NCBI RefSeq assembly: GCF_038433205.1
Contig: NZ_JBCDNA010000001.1
Coordinates: forward strand, 1,364,001 to 1,428,000
DNA length: 64,000 bases
Direction of reading: 5' to 3'
Origin: Lutimonas vermicola
GTDB taxonomy: Bacteria; Bacteroidota; Bacteroidia; Flavobacteriales; Flavobacteriaceae
Below, one piece after another: positions 8,675-18,949 of the stretch. The notes under the pieces were generated by a model, which saw only the letters and a list, made by a program, of their open reading frames with translations, made no database searches and was not told the origin of the DNA. Positions within the stretch are counted from its first letter, which is position 1. The number at the start of each line of letters is the position of its first letter. The position numbers and the translations under genes were made by a program.

Positions 8675-9370
8675 ATGAAAAGAAAACTACTCACGACTTA
8701 CATCTTGTTAGCTCTTACCTATACCTCATTTGGACAAATGGATTATTCAAATGTGGAATTCAGGAGTTATATCTATAAATACAAGGAGGCTGATCCCAGG
8801 ACTTCCGAATTGGGTATTGAAAAGGAACTACTTTCAGAAATTGTTAAACTTCTGGGAAAGGATATCTATTCCAAAGAAGAGCAGGACGAAATTGTTTACA
8901 AGACCTGGCTCGCGTTGGCAAAACCCAAAGTATTTGATTATGTCTTCAAGGATTTTGCGGTTTCCTCAAACAAGAACTGGGGCTCACAAAATGCAAACGG
9001 AGAGATTGTTCTTGAACCAAATCCATATCTTACGGATTGGACCGTTAGCGACGATGAGTATCCTTATTTCCAACTTGCCTTAAATAAAATTCTGGAATAT
9101 TTTCAACTCATGACTTATGGAGACGACGCAGAAAGTGTGGCCTCTTCGTTTAATGAATTGTTAATTACGAAGGATTTTAAATTCTCCGATCCCAAAGACG
9201 ATGACTGGGCTTATTCATATATTGAAAGTGTCAATTCAGAATTACAAAAAGAAGGATTGGTGGCCCTGGTAACAAAGGGTTATTACAATATTATTGTTTG
9301 TGATATCAATAGTAAAGATCAGCTTACGGAATTATTCGAAAAGTTTAGATGGGAATTGGTTCAACCCTGA
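8675..9370 (+). CDS. Exported protein of unknown function (tandem paralog 1)
   Basis: Starting at the ATG at 8675 gives a 231-residue protein with a good signal peptide (MKRKLLTTYILLALTYTSFG, then Q). The in-frame ATG at 8636 would put 13 extra residues before the signal and is less likely. The mature part is mixed alpha/beta, with segments DYVFKDFAV, EPNPYLTDWTVSDDEYPYF and IIVCDINSKDQL that recur in the next gene. No known family is recognised. It is probably periplasmic or outer-surface. It ends at a strong terminator (9395-9429), so it is transcribed separately from its paralog. Confidence 0.78.
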   Translation: MKRKLLTTYILLALTYTSFGQMDYSNVEFRSYIYKYKEADPRTSELGIEKELLSEIVKLLGKDIYSKEEQDEIVYKTWLALAKPKVFDYVFKDFAVSSNKNWGSQNANGEIVLEPNPYLTDWTVSDDEYPYFQLALNKILEYFQLMTYGDDAESVASSFNELLITKDFKFSDPKDDDWAYSYIESVNSELQKEGLVALVTKGYYNIIVCDINSKDQLTELFEKFRWELVQP

Positions 9371-9394
9371 TTTCCAACTAAAGTTCCCCTCATT

Positions 9395-9429
9395 AATCTG
9401 CTTTATCCTTTTAAAGCAGATTTTTTTTT
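9395..9429 (+). terminator. Rho-independent terminator between the 231-aa paralogs
   Basis: An 11-bp perfect stem, AATCTGCTTTA (9395-9405) and TAAAGCAGATT (9412-9422), with the 6-nt loop TCCTTT is followed by a run of Ts to 9429. It lies 24 bp after the stop of the first paralog. Confidence 0.92.
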
Positions 9430-9501
9430 AAATTTACCCAATAATTGTATCTGCCAACCGTTTTAACTGGAAGCAGGTGCAATCTGTTAATTCAAGACAA
9501 G

Positions 9502-10197
9502 GTGAAAAAAACCGTATTATTATTTTTTGTGATTCTTTATGGTATCGTCGCCTTTCCTCAGCAAAAGGACTATACGCAGATCCATTTTAAAAGTAAATTG
9601 AGGAATTATACCAAGGTCATGCCAAAAGTAAAAGAATTTGGTATTGATAAAGATCTATTTGTTCAATTGACAGATTTACTTACCATGGAGGAGTTTACGG
9701 CACAAGAAAAGACTGAACTTTCCAATAAGTTATGGCTGGCCGTTTCAAATCCTCAAAAATTTGATTTTGTATATAAGGACTATTCCTTAAAGACCATAAA
9801 AAACTGGGGTGTTAAAATAAAATTTGAAGATCCCAATTTTGAGCCTAATCCTTATCTCGCCAAATGGACCGTTACCGAAGATGAGTTTATTTATATACAT
9901 TGGGCCATAACCCAAATTCTCACTTATGAACGCCTAATGGTGTATAGCGAAAAAGCAAAAGTGGCGCAAAAAGCCATTAATGAGTTGCTGTTGTTGGAAA
10001 AATTGAATTTTTACGACGCAAAGAAAGATGAATATGCCTATGATTATTTACATCGCAACAATGCATTACTTAAAAAGCGAGGCCTGGTTATTCTTATATA
10101 CAATTACCACTTCGACTATATCGTCTGTAAAATTGACGATAAAGACAAAGTGGTTGAACTTCTTGGCAGATTGAAACTGGAGTTTATCGAACCTTAG
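9502..10197 (+). CDS. Exported protein of unknown function (tandem paralog 2)
   Basis: The GTG at 9502 is chosen because it puts a clean signal peptide at the N terminus (KKTVLLFFVILYGIVAFPQ) and gives exactly 231 residues, the same length as the paralog upstream. The frame is open back to 9445, but that extension would bury the signal. Shared motifs are DFVYKDYS, EPNPYLAKWTVTEDEFIYI and DYIVCKIDDKDK; overall similarity to the first copy looks like an old duplication. The function is unknown. The convergent cupin gene begins its 3' end 11 bp after this stop. Confidence 0.74.
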   Translation: MKKTVLLFFVILYGIVAFPQQKDYTQIHFKSKLRNYTKVMPKVKEFGIDKDLFVQLTDLLTMEEFTAQEKTELSNKLWLAVSNPQKFDFVYKDYSLKTIKNWGVKIKFEDPNFEPNPYLAKWTVTEDEFIYIHWAITQILTYERLMVYSEKAKVAQKAINELLLLEKLNFYDAKKDEYAYDYLHRNNALLKKRGLVILIYNYHFDYIVCKIDDKDKVVELLGRLKLEFIEP

Positions 10198-10208
10198 TTT
10201 CACTCTTG

Positions 10209-10685
10209 TTAATCTTCTATAGCAAAAGCATCTACAGGCTCTCCAAATCCAATATAAAGTATACACGGGTCTTTGCTGATACATTTAGCCTTATGCGGCT
10301 TTTTGGCTGGTCCAAAAGCATAATCACCCACATTCATGGTTTGCGTGGCCTCACCCTTATAATTCAGTGTCATTTTTCCGCTTAGAAGTATCATTCTTTC
10401 TGAAGAATTGTGCCAGTGATTCGGAATCGCGGACTTTCCTTCTACTTTGAATAAGACGTCTGAATTTGATTGTGAAGGATCTCCGTGCAATACTCCAATA
10501 TTACAGCCATCAGGCATAAAAGGAGGACATGGACCCCATTCCATCGTTTTATCCTTGAATGAAGTGACTACCGAATTCTCACCATCAAAAGAATCACTCA
10601 TTTGCGCACTCAGCATCCCAAATGACATAAAGCCCAAAAAGCAGTACAAAAGGTTTTTCCTTTTTAAAATTAATCGTGTTTTCAT
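10209..10685 (-). CDS. Secreted cupin-domain protein
   Basis: The 158-residue protein has an N-terminal signal (basic start, hydrophobic LLYCFLGFMSFGMLSAQ). The mature part is a single cupin barrel with a metal-site-like first motif, IPNHWHNSSERMILLSG, and a second motif, GDYAFGPAKKPHKAK. In cupins these His and Glu residues bind a metal. Four cysteines (in WGPCPPF, DGCNIG and AKCISKDPC) could form disulfides, in line with export. The substrate is unknown; small secreted cupins of this type may be quercetinase-like or isomerase-like, but nothing here decides. It stands alone, convergent with the preceding gene. Confidence 0.8.
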   Translation of the reverse strand: MKTRLILKRKNLLYCFLGFMSFGMLSAQMSDSFDGENSVVTSFKDKTMEWGPCPPFMPDGCNIGVLHGDPSQSNSDVLFKVEGKSAIPNHWHNSSERMILLSGKMTLNYKGEATQTMNVGDYAFGPAKKPHKAKCISKDPCILYIGFGEPVDAFAIED

Positions 10686-10841
10686 GTGTAATGTTTTAGA
10701 GGTTACTTGTTTTGGAAGTATTATCCATGAAACGGATCTACATCCCGTATAAGTAAATCTAAAACAGATCGATTAATTATATTAATAATAATCAGTCAAA
10801 AAACAACAAGATTAGTTCATTTAAAGAAATAATGGAACAGA

Positions 10842-11942
10842 TTAATCATGATCTTTTACATAGTGGGAAGGCAAAACCCCATAGGCTTCATAAAAACATT
10901 TAGAAAAATAAGCGGGGCTATTAAAACCCGTATCAAAAGCAACCTCTGATACATTGCCATGTTGCCTGTCAAGTAATTTCAATGCCATTTGTAACCTGTA
11001 ATCTTTTAAAAACAAGTTCAAAGAAACACCGGTAATGGATTTTATCTTCCTGTAAAGTTGCGATTTGCTGAGTCCTAAAGAACAACTGAAATCATCTACT
11101 TTTAGGCTTGGGTTATTCCAGGAAGCATCCAAAAAATCCATAAAAATCTTTAAAAACTTTTCATCGGAAGGATTTAAATACCTCACCAAATTCTGATCAA
11201 TACTTTTATTCAAGTTCTCACTTTGATAAAGTTCCTTGACTTCTGAAGAAATTACAATTTCTCCATTCACTACCTTGGATAATCTTTCGGCCATCTCAAT
11301 GGTATCTTCAAATATTCCTTCCCTTTCAGAAATCGGAATGCCGGAACTCAAGCCAATCTTTAATCTAAATGCCTCAGCATTGCCTGACAATGACCTGAAT
11401 CCTGATTGAATACCAAGAGAACAGGACATCGCATCAGAAACCGATTGAAAAGAAATTAAAGAAGAAAACATACTATCCTTAACCATCCTCCCGTTAAAAC
11501 TTTTAACCTGCTCTTTTAATAAGCGATGAAATGATCTCAGTTTCGTTCTACGGCTTTCACGGTTCCCTGCATTTAACTTTGACAGTGGGATGTCAACAAA
11601 CATTAAAACCCTGAAGGCAGGATCCTTTATCACATTCAGGGTGTCGTTCTTAGCCTTTACGGGGTCTTCTATGCGTCCTAAAAATGACTCAACGATGTTC
11701 GGGTCCACTTCTATGATACTGTTGGGTATGGCACCGTGTGCTTTATTATGCATTTCTATTAAAGCTTCTTTATTTGGAGCCTTAATCAAACAAAATGCAG
11801 TTTTGCGGTGATCATCAAACCAATATGTCAATCCCTTACAACCAAACTCGTGCTCTATTTTTAAATCTTCCTGATGGATATTTGCCACGTGCTCTGCAGT
11901 GATTGCGTCATTGAGATCATGTCTGTCCATATAAATTGGCAT
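10842..11942 (-). CDS. DUF4242 / degenerate nucleotide-cyclase-like / AraC-type HTH regulator
   Basis: The 366-residue cytoplasmic protein has three parts. Residues about 1-95 match DUF4242, a small ferredoxin-like fold (MPIYMDRHDLNDAITAEHV, GLTYWFDDHRKTAFCLI). Residues about 108-245 follow the plan of class III nucleotide cyclases: VLMFVDIPLS retains the first metal-binding Asp, while the second (GDG) motif reads MVKDSMFSSLISF without it; LKIGLSSGIPIS and AERLSKVVNGEIVISSEVK follow as expected. Residues about 265-366 are an AraC-family DNA-binding domain (GLSKSQLYRKIKSITG, VAFDTGFNSPAYFSKCFYEA). It is probably a ligand-sensing transcriptional regulator with a non-catalytic cyclase-like sensor. 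No target is evident; the neighbours are not obviously linked. Confidence 0.85.
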   Translation of the reverse strand: MPIYMDRHDLNDAITAEHVANIHQEDLKIEHEFGCKGLTYWFDDHRKTAFCLIKAPNKEALIEMHNKAHGAIPNSIIEVDPNIVESFLGRIEDPVKAKNDTLNVIKDPAFRVLMFVDIPLSKLNAGNRESRRTKLRSFHRLLKEQVKSFNGRMVKDSMFSSLISFQSVSDAMSCSLGIQSGFRSLSGNAEAFRLKIGLSSGIPISEREGIFEDTIEMAERLSKVVNGEIVISSEVKELYQSENLNKSIDQNLVRYLNPSDEKFLKIFMDFLDASWNNPSLKVDDFSCSLGLSKSQLYRKIKSITGVSLNLFLKDYRLQMALKLLDRQHGNVSEVAFDTGFNSPAYFSKCFYEAYGVLPSHYVKDHD

Positions 11943-12101
11943 AGGGTTAAGTTTTTAATATTATACAAATCTCTAATTGACCTAAGTTACATTTTTTTTT
12001 GGAATTTGATTTTATGTTTAAATCGATTTTAAATGATGTTGAAATGAATACTTTATAAGGAGTTACATGATGATCCACATGTAATGTTCCTGTCTATAAA
12101 G

Positions 12102-12127
12102 AAAAAACCGCCCATACGGGCGGTTTT
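12102..12127 (-). terminator. Rho-independent terminator after the LRR-like T9SS gene
   Basis: AAAACCGCCC (12104-12113) pairs perfectly with GGGCGGTTTT (12118-12127) around a 4-nt loop. Read on the minus strand the stem is followed by a U-rich tail (As from 12102). It lies 31 bp beyond the stop of the gene at 12159. Confidence 0.9.
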
Positions 12128-12158
12128 CAAAAGGTTAGTTTATTTTGGCAAAATTATT

Positions 12159-15100
12159 CTAATACTTGATTGATTTGGTATTGACCATACTTCCATCTTC
12201 CAATCTCGCCTCTATCACCATTATAGTTCCGGTTTTAATTGTAGCCGTATTTAACTGAAATGATGTTTGTTTCGGAGCTTCCTGAATAATCATTCTTCCA
12301 AGTAGATCATACACCCTGATTTCATTAACAGATTTACCTGAAACAATGCTCATGATATCAAATTCATTTGAAACAGTGAATTTCTCTGTATCAACAATTT
12401 TATCAGGACCAAGATCTACATTTCTATTTAAGAATTCCAATCTGAATCTGTCTGAGAATTCACCAGTTTCCTTGGCCTCAAATTCATAATCAGAAAGATT
12501 CAAATCATGTCTAATATTCAAATAAGTATCAACCAATATAACATCAGAATCATTCATTGCACCTTCTTTTCTATTGATACTCATCTTGAACCATCCTGTT
12601 TTTTTGGTGTCGAAGCCAAGGTCTACATTTTTTGAAGCTCCGTATTTACCTAAACCTTGAATAGCGTATTTATCATTACCAATCTTGGAATAAAACTTCG
12701 AATTCTTTTTAATAAGTGAGATATTCGAATCAGCTAAATTACCTACAGCATCATAATAAAGGTCGAATCCGTCAGTAGCTTCATCTGTAAAGGCAATCAA
12801 AATATCATTTTTCTCAGAACCAATTTTTAATCGAAGAGATATCTTATCGCCCTCTTCAGATTTTGAAACGTTATTCTTGTTTTTTGAATTATTCGATTTA
12901 TAGAATTGATCATTCTGAGCAATTAACTTATAACTATCATCAAAAGAAACACCTCCAAAGTCTACCGTTCGAATCATGAATCCTTGAGAGGAACCTATAT
13001 TTTTGGAAACGCCATCAGTAGATCCCGCAGCATTATAAAAAATATAATCTCCGTCAAAATATTCTCCTGTATCCGGGTCTACAGCCGTTCCATGGGTCCA
13101 TAAAGCAATCTCATTCACCGTTGTATTGTCAATCAGAATTCTTTGCATATCAATTGCAGCTGGATAAGGGTTACCTAATAAGTTGAAATTTTCATTATCT
13201 GTTCCGGTATCTATTGTTCCGCTAAAGAAAGTATTAATGGTAAATGGCCCGTTAAATGGGATACCAGTAAAAGTCAATGTCTGTATTCCTGGAGTAGAGC
13301 CAGGAGCGGCATAACCCTTAGCTCTGGACATACTTCCAGAGGAATTCCACCAATATTTATAATTAGAACTAGCTCCGTAAATGGGATTAACATCACCAGC
13401 TCGAAAATCGAAAATTCTACTTTGATTTACTCCTGCAAAAACAGTACTAATTTGTGATGCTAGGACGGGTGATGACCAATACGTCACATCAGTAAGATAG
13501 TCATCCAAACTTGTGGATTTTTCAATCTTTGTAATCACACCGATATTCGCATTTGGATTATAGGTAACCAAAGACTCCTGATCTCCAAAAACAAGTGATC
13601 CGTTATTCGCCAAATCACCATATACTACAATACTCGAACTGGAAACACCATTTGAATCAAATACCACATCAACTCCGCTGTTGATAGTTAAATTACAGGC
13701 AATGATATTCCCGGGTGTGCCTGTAAAAGAAGCTGATATTGTAGCCGTTCGCGATTGATCAGGTTGTAAATTTGACCAGGTCGTTCCATTATAATCTGTA
13801 GGCCCGACAACCTGGGTTCCAAGCGCGAGATTTGTATTCGAGATGGCTATATTAACATCGGATAAAAGAATAAAACTCCAATCATTAATATCAAAATCTA
13901 AATGAGGAATCTCTGTTGAACATCCTCCTTTAATATAACTGGCATTAATACCCCAACCATCTGGTGCGCTTCCAGGATCCGGAGAAATAGTTCCAATTAT
14001 ATCCACCCTGGAATTATAGGAAGAACTTGTATTTGTTTTTGAAATTAATATTAAATCATCGCCTGTAAAACTACAAACATCAGAAATAATCTGAGTAGCA
14101 GAACCAATATTTCCTGCAGAAGGAGCGGTAGCAGCACCATTTCTAAATAACAAGGTTTCTCCTGCAGCCATTGATGGAATCAAAGTGTTTTGAGATGGCA
14201 CAGCTGTCTCAATAATTCCGGTTCTGGCAATATCATCTTCAAATAAAGCTAAATAATATTTCCCTGCCGGAATCACCTCATTAGATATATTAGTTACTTC
14301 TATCCATTGGTCATTTCCACCAAAACCATGATAATATTGACTTATCATAATTTCATTCTCCGTTGGAGGACCAACATCAATTGACCAACCTTTGGCAATA
14401 AGATTATCAAAAGATGGTTGAGCAGCAAGAGATAGTCCATCGTTGTTGATTATAGTAAGAATTCCATCAAATTGTCCAAAAGCATCTAATTGATTTACAA
14501 TGGCATCAAGTTCAGCCGTAGTCAAACTATTACCCGTTAATTCAAGTCGTGTTAAAACAGCGTTATTAGATATGTCAAGAGCTGTTAAGTTATTGTCATT
14601 GGCTCTGAAANNNNNNNNNNNNNNNNNNNNNNNNNNNNNNNNNNNNNNNNNNNNNNNNNNNNNNNNNNNNNNNNNNNNNNNNNNNNNNNNNNNNNNNNNN
14701 NNNNNNNNNNGGCTGTTTGAGTCAGTGTACCAATAACTGCATTAGTAGCTTCCCAAACAAAGGCATTACCAGTATTTGTAACACTTCTTGGTGACCAGGC
14801 ATTACTGGTGGAAGTTGTAGTAATTGACATAGTCGCAATAACAGGAGGTCCTGGAGCAGGAACATCAATACTCCATCCGTCATTAATTAGGTTGTCATAA
14901 CCAGGCTGTGCATTTTCGGTGATTCCCTGATTTCCAGAAACTGTAAGAATCCCTCCGGTTTGACCAAAGGCATCTAGTTGATTAACAATTCCGTCCAAGG
15001 TATTCGACGTCAAAAGGTTGGCCGCAATTTCGACTCTTGTTAATAATGGATTATTCGTAATATCCAAATCTGTAAATAAATTAGTTCCAATTCTAAATAA

Positions 15101-16102
15101 ATTCAAATTTGGGAGTGTTGAAATGTCTAAAGATGATAGTTGGTTGTTACCAACATGAATATTTTCTAATAGAGTGGCTTGGGTCAAATCAAGTGAAGTA
15201 AGATTAAGAGTATATGCCTGAAATCTGGTAAGTCCTGTAAATCCGTCATTACTTGTAACCGTTATATTGATAGGGCTGCCATCATTTGCACTAAAATCAA
15301 ATGTTGGAATATTCGCAATTTGAACCTGAGTTCCAATCAATGCATTTGTTGCTTCCCATGTGAATGCATTTCCTGTATTTGTTATACTTCTTGGCGACCA
15401 GGCGTTACTTGAACTAGTAGTGGTCATTGTAATTGTCGCAGTAATCGGCGGCCCTGGAACAGGTACGTCAATCGCCCACCCTTTATCAATTAAACTATTG
15501 TAATTTGACTCTACAGCCAGGGTCAGACCTTGATTTCCTGAAAGGGTTAGAATACCATCAGTTTCATCAAAGGCATCAACTTGAATAAGTAAAGCATCAA
15601 GAACCGGAGAAGTCAATAAATTACTAGCCAACTCTAATCTGGTAAGTAACGGGTTGTTGATTATATTCAGAGACGATAAATTATTGGTTCCAGCTCTTAA
15701 CAATTGCAAATTAGTCAGAGTACTGATATCTAACGTAGAAATCTGATTGTTGCCTATGTGAATATTTTCAAGTTGTGTTGCATCAGTCAGATCAATTGCA
15801 GTCACTTCTAAAGTATACACCTGAAACCTAGTTAATCCTGAAAAACCATCAGCGCTAGTAATTGATATGGAAATCGGGCTTCCATCGTTCGCACTGAAAT
15901 CAAATACAGGAACATTTGCAGTTTGAGTTAATGTTCCAATAAGGGCATTACTGGCTTCCCATACAAGGTCCGCTCCAGAATTAGCAATACTTCTTGGAGA
16001 CCAGGTGGCACTTGAAGAAGCTGTGGTCATCGTGATTTCCTGACCAAAAGTAATAGAAGAGGAGAAGACAATTAATAGAATTATGAGTAACTTTTTCATC
16101 AT
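12159..16102 (-). CDS. Large leucine-rich-repeat-like T9SS surface protein with type C sorting domain, broken by an assembly gap
   Basis: One gene is split only by the 100-N gap: both sides are open to the Ns and the repeat pattern continues. It has a signal peptide (MMKKLLIILLIVFSSSITFG). Three repeats of about 200 residues follow, each with WSPRS, FDFSANDGSP, LENIHxGNNQ (short LRR-like core), NNPLLTR and a GW.IDVP end; the third is cut by the gap. Then comes a lamin-tail-like region (NEIMISQYYHGFGGNDQWIE), a region of about 500 residues shared with the esterase gene at 21577, and a C-terminal domain (EIRVYDLLGRMII ... MVNTKSIKY) resembling the T9SS type C sorting signal. It is likely secreted to the cell surface; the role is unknown, perhaps adhesion. 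Confidence 0.82.
14611..14710. other. Assembly gap (100 Ns)
   Basis: Exactly 100 N characters lie inside the third repeat of the LRR-like gene. Aligning the flanks with repeat 2 suggests that about 72 codons (about 216 bp) are missing, or that plus whole repeats of about 200 codons. The gap is therefore a placeholder and breaks the reading frame artificially. Confidence 0.97.
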
Positions 16103-16138
16103 ATAGAATTAAAATTTAATAATTTCAGAATATTAGAC

Positions 16139-16171
16139 AAATATAAATAAATTAATAACCATTTAAATCAA
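16139..16171 (-). promoter_or_regulatory. Candidate promoter of the LRR-like T9SS gene
   Basis: On the minus strand a perfect -7 box TATATTTG (16139-16146) is preceded after 22 bp by TTG (16169-16171). The expected start of transcription is about 30 bp before the ATG at 16102. Confidence 0.5.
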
Positions 16172-16196
16172 TTTAAATGAATTTAAATGAATTTAT
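16161..16196. repeat. Tandem 10-bp repeat ATTTAAATSA
   Basis: ATTTAAATCA, ATTTAAATGA, ATTTAAATGA and a partial fourth copy (ATTTAT) lie end to end, overlapping the -33 region of the candidate promoter at 16139-16171. The 10-bp period puts the copies on one face of the helix. Confidence 0.75.
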
Positions 16197-16304
16197 TAAC
16201 ACTAATCTAAAGCAATTATTCTAGTTTAAAATATCATAGCAAATATCTTACTGGAAAAATACAAAAAATCTTTTAAACTGCCATTTTTATTGGTTAAGAA
16301 TAGC

Positions 16305-16340
16305 AAAAGGAAGCCAGCATTTACCATTTCGCTTCCTTTT
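16305..16340 (-). terminator. Probable terminator after the Wzc gene
   Basis: A 10-bp perfect stem, AAAAGGAAGC (16305-16314) with GCTTCCTTTT (16331-16340), has a 16-nt loop. It lies 35 bp after the Wzc stop. The tail on the minus strand is only moderately U-rich; the better T-run is on the plus strand. Confidence 0.6.
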
Positions 16341-16374
16341 TTAGATTCTAATGATTTTTACATATCAATACAAA

Positions 16375-18756
16375 TCAAAATCCCATTTTCGTGGCATATT
16401 TTTTAAAGATATTTTTGTTTTTGTTTTTTCCATATCCGTAGCCATATCCATACGCGCCTCTCCTGTGATCGGTACCATTGATCAGCATCGCCATGTTCTC
16501 TAGTTTTTTCTCATGAAATAATTTCTCTGGAATGTGTAACATTCTTTTGTCTAAGAAATTAGATTTAACAACATAAATGGTTAAATCGGCATACTTGCTT
16601 ATTTGCATGGTATCCGTGACCAACCCTACAGGTGCCGTATCAACTATAATATAATCATATTTTTCCTTCGCTTCTTTAAAAAGATGGCTAATTCTTTTAC
16701 TCATAAGGAGCTCTACTGGATTTGGAGGCACGTCACCAGAATTAATCAAATTTAAGTTGTGTATTGTAGTATACTTTTCCGTGATTTCGTTCAGAGATAA
16801 ATTTTCATTCTTGATATAATTTGTTACACCCAGTAAATCTTCTAGATCCAAATATTTATTAATTTTTGGAGCTCTCAAATCCATTCCAATTAATAAGGTC
16901 TTTTTTCCTGAGATGGCTAAAGAAGAAGCTAAATTAATAGCAGTAAAAGTCTTCCCTTCTTCGCTTTGAGTTGAAGTTACAAAAACAGTTTTACAAGACT
17001 CTTTATTATCAAGCATAAAGTTGATATTTGTACGAATATATCGAAAGGCCTCCGCAATATTTGAATTATCAATATCTTTAATAAAATATTCTTTTTTAGC
17101 GGATGTTAACGGTATGTCTCCCAAATATGGAATCCCCAATTTAGTTATGTCTTTTTCATCATGGACCTTTGTGTCCAATAGATCTTTAATATAGATAACT
17201 CCAACCGGTAAGAATAATCCGAATAATACAGACGCTAGATATAGTATGACTTTCTTAGGATAAACCGGAAGTCCATTGCTATAGGCTCTATCAATAACTT
17301 TGGCTTTTTCAACCCGAACGGCATTAGAGAGAATAGATTCCTCTCTTTTCTGCAATAAAAATAGATAAAGTGTATTTTTAGTCTCCTGTTGGCGAACAAT
17401 GTCCTTATATTCTCTTTCTGTTTTTGGAACAGATGCAATTCTGGAGCTAATTTTTCCACCTTGGGTATTCAGCGCATTAATCCGAATGTCTGATGAAGAT
17501 TTTAAGGATCTTAAACTGCTATTGAGATTCTTTTTTAAGACTTCAAGCTGAGAATCTATACCAACAATGATAGGATTGCGAACACTGGAACTTTTCAGCA
17601 CTCTATTGCGTTGCAAAACGAGCTCGTTATATTCTGAAATTAAATTAATAATGCCAACATCCGATAAGCCTATATTTCCAGGCAAAAGTTCACTTCTATC
17701 TCGTTTCTCCAACTCTTCAAGCATATACCCGATCAATTGTAGCTGTGTATTCGCAGCCACCAATTCTCTTTCATTCAAGGAAGACGATTCAAGGTAATAG
17801 TTAGCCCCTTTCTCAGAATCAAGCATTTGATTCTTAGACTTAAACTGTTCAGCTGTTCCTTCAATAGCGACTAATTCATTTGAAATCAATTCCAATCTCA
17901 AATCCAAAAAGTCTGTTGTGGCCTGAGCTACCATATTCTTATCATTCATTCCATCAGCATTATATTGTTCAATTAGATTGTTAATAATGGCGATGCCTTT
18001 TTCCTTTATTGATTCTTCTAGGGAAATATTTAATACACGGGATAATTTTTCATTAATTGGCTTAATAGAAATATTAGTCATAAAATAATCTACTGCTCTG
18101 TCTACAGGAAACATTTTTACAATTATTGTTTCACCAATAAGTTCACCTTCAAAATTTGGATTTAGATCAATACTTATCCTGCTTTCATTTATAAAATCAT
18201 CATTGCCTAAATTTGCCTGGAATTTTTCACCAAACAGTTTTCCACTAACAGAATTTCCGTCAAAATCAGTAAACTTCAATTTAGTTGCTGATAAAACCTT
18301 GATTTTAAATTCAGTTTTTATCTCATCCTCAGGAAAATTACTTGAACCAATATTTACAAGTATAGGGAAGTTAGGATATTGTTCCTTATCATATGGTGAA
18401 TCTTCAATGAAATAAAGAACGTTCAACTTTAATTCACGTACTACATTCTGCATTAAATTTCTTGACTTTAAAATTTGAATTTCATTTTCCAAAGTCCTGT
18501 CTTCACTGCCAAAGAGGCCTAAATCTTCAAACGAAGATAAATCTGAAATAGATTTTCCCTCCTCAATCTCCTTTATCAAAATTGATGCACTAATATAAAA
18601 TTTTGGTGTCAAGGTTCGCACCGTAATAAAAGTCACAATACCAAAAAACAAAACACTAAAGATAAACCACTTATAGTGAGACGCATACTTCTCAAGAACT
18701 TGTTTAAAGTTTTTGGTATTATCAAAACTTTTATCTGAAAAACGTCCGAAATTCAT
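16375..18756 (-). CDS. wzc: Polysaccharide co-polymerase / tyrosine autokinase (Wzc-like)
   Basis: The 793-residue inner-membrane protein controls chain length and export of surface polysaccharide. The N-terminal Wzz-like domain begins with a transmembrane helix near residues 32-52, followed by a long periplasmic helical region; a second helix (YLASVLFGLFLPVGVIYI) is near residue 500. The cytoplasmic BY-kinase domain has Walker A STQSEEGKT near 595, the Walker A' segment LLIGMDLRAPK and Walker B YDYIIVDTAPVG near 702. The C terminus is Tyr-rich (AYGYGYGYGKNKNKN), as expected for autophosphorylation, though the cluster is short. It follows the initiating sugar transferase gene but is separated from it by a terminator. 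No Wza gene is in the window. Confidence 0.92.
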   Translation of the reverse strand: MNFGRFSDKSFDNTKNFKQVLEKYASHYKWFIFSVLFFGIVTFITVRTLTPKFYISASILIKEIEEGKSISDLSSFEDLGLFGSEDRTLENEIQILKSRNLMQNVVRELKLNVLYFIEDSPYDKEQYPNFPILVNIGSSNFPEDEIKTEFKIKVLSATKLKFTDFDGNSVSGKLFGEKFQANLGNDDFINESRISIDLNPNFEGELIGETIIVKMFPVDRAVDYFMTNISIKPINEKLSRVLNISLEESIKEKGIAIINNLIEQYNADGMNDKNMVAQATTDFLDLRLELISNELVAIEGTAEQFKSKNQMLDSEKGANYYLESSSLNERELVAANTQLQLIGYMLEELEKRDRSELLPGNIGLSDVGIINLISEYNELVLQRNRVLKSSSVRNPIIVGIDSQLEVLKKNLNSSLRSLKSSSDIRINALNTQGGKISSRIASVPKTEREYKDIVRQQETKNTLYLFLLQKREESILSNAVRVEKAKVIDRAYSNGLPVYPKKVILYLASVLFGLFLPVGVIYIKDLLDTKVHDEKDITKLGIPYLGDIPLTSAKKEYFIKDIDNSNIAEAFRYIRTNINFMLDNKESCKTVFVTSTQSEEGKTFTAINLASSLAISGKKTLLIGMDLRAPKINKYLDLEDLLGVTNYIKNENLSLNEITEKYTTIHNLNLINSGDVPPNPVELLMSKRISHLFKEAKEKYDYIIVDTAPVGLVTDTMQISKYADLTIYVVKSNFLDKRMLHIPEKLFHEKKLENMAMLINGTDHRRGAYGYGYGYGKNKNKNIFKKYATKMGF

Positions 18757-18949
18757 ATATCTAATTTAATTACCCTCCTAACTATGTGTAAATAACGTAT
18801 AAAATTAATAAAATTGTGATAAGGAGTGCTATTTATGACAATTATTGACGCATTTTTAATAAGATCTTTTTTTTATCATCATTTCAGCATCCAAAAAAAG
18901 AATTTCACATAACCATTCTGAAATAAACAAATGACATCCACTGAATAAC

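Noticed and set aside
8730..9083. 117-codon plus-strand frame inside the first 231-aa gene
   Set aside because: It lies in another frame of a gene supported by a signal peptide and a paralog; no ribosome site or domain.
14500..14736. Plus-strand frame spanning the N gap
   Set aside because: It is made largely of unknown residues and lies opposite a clear T9SS gene.
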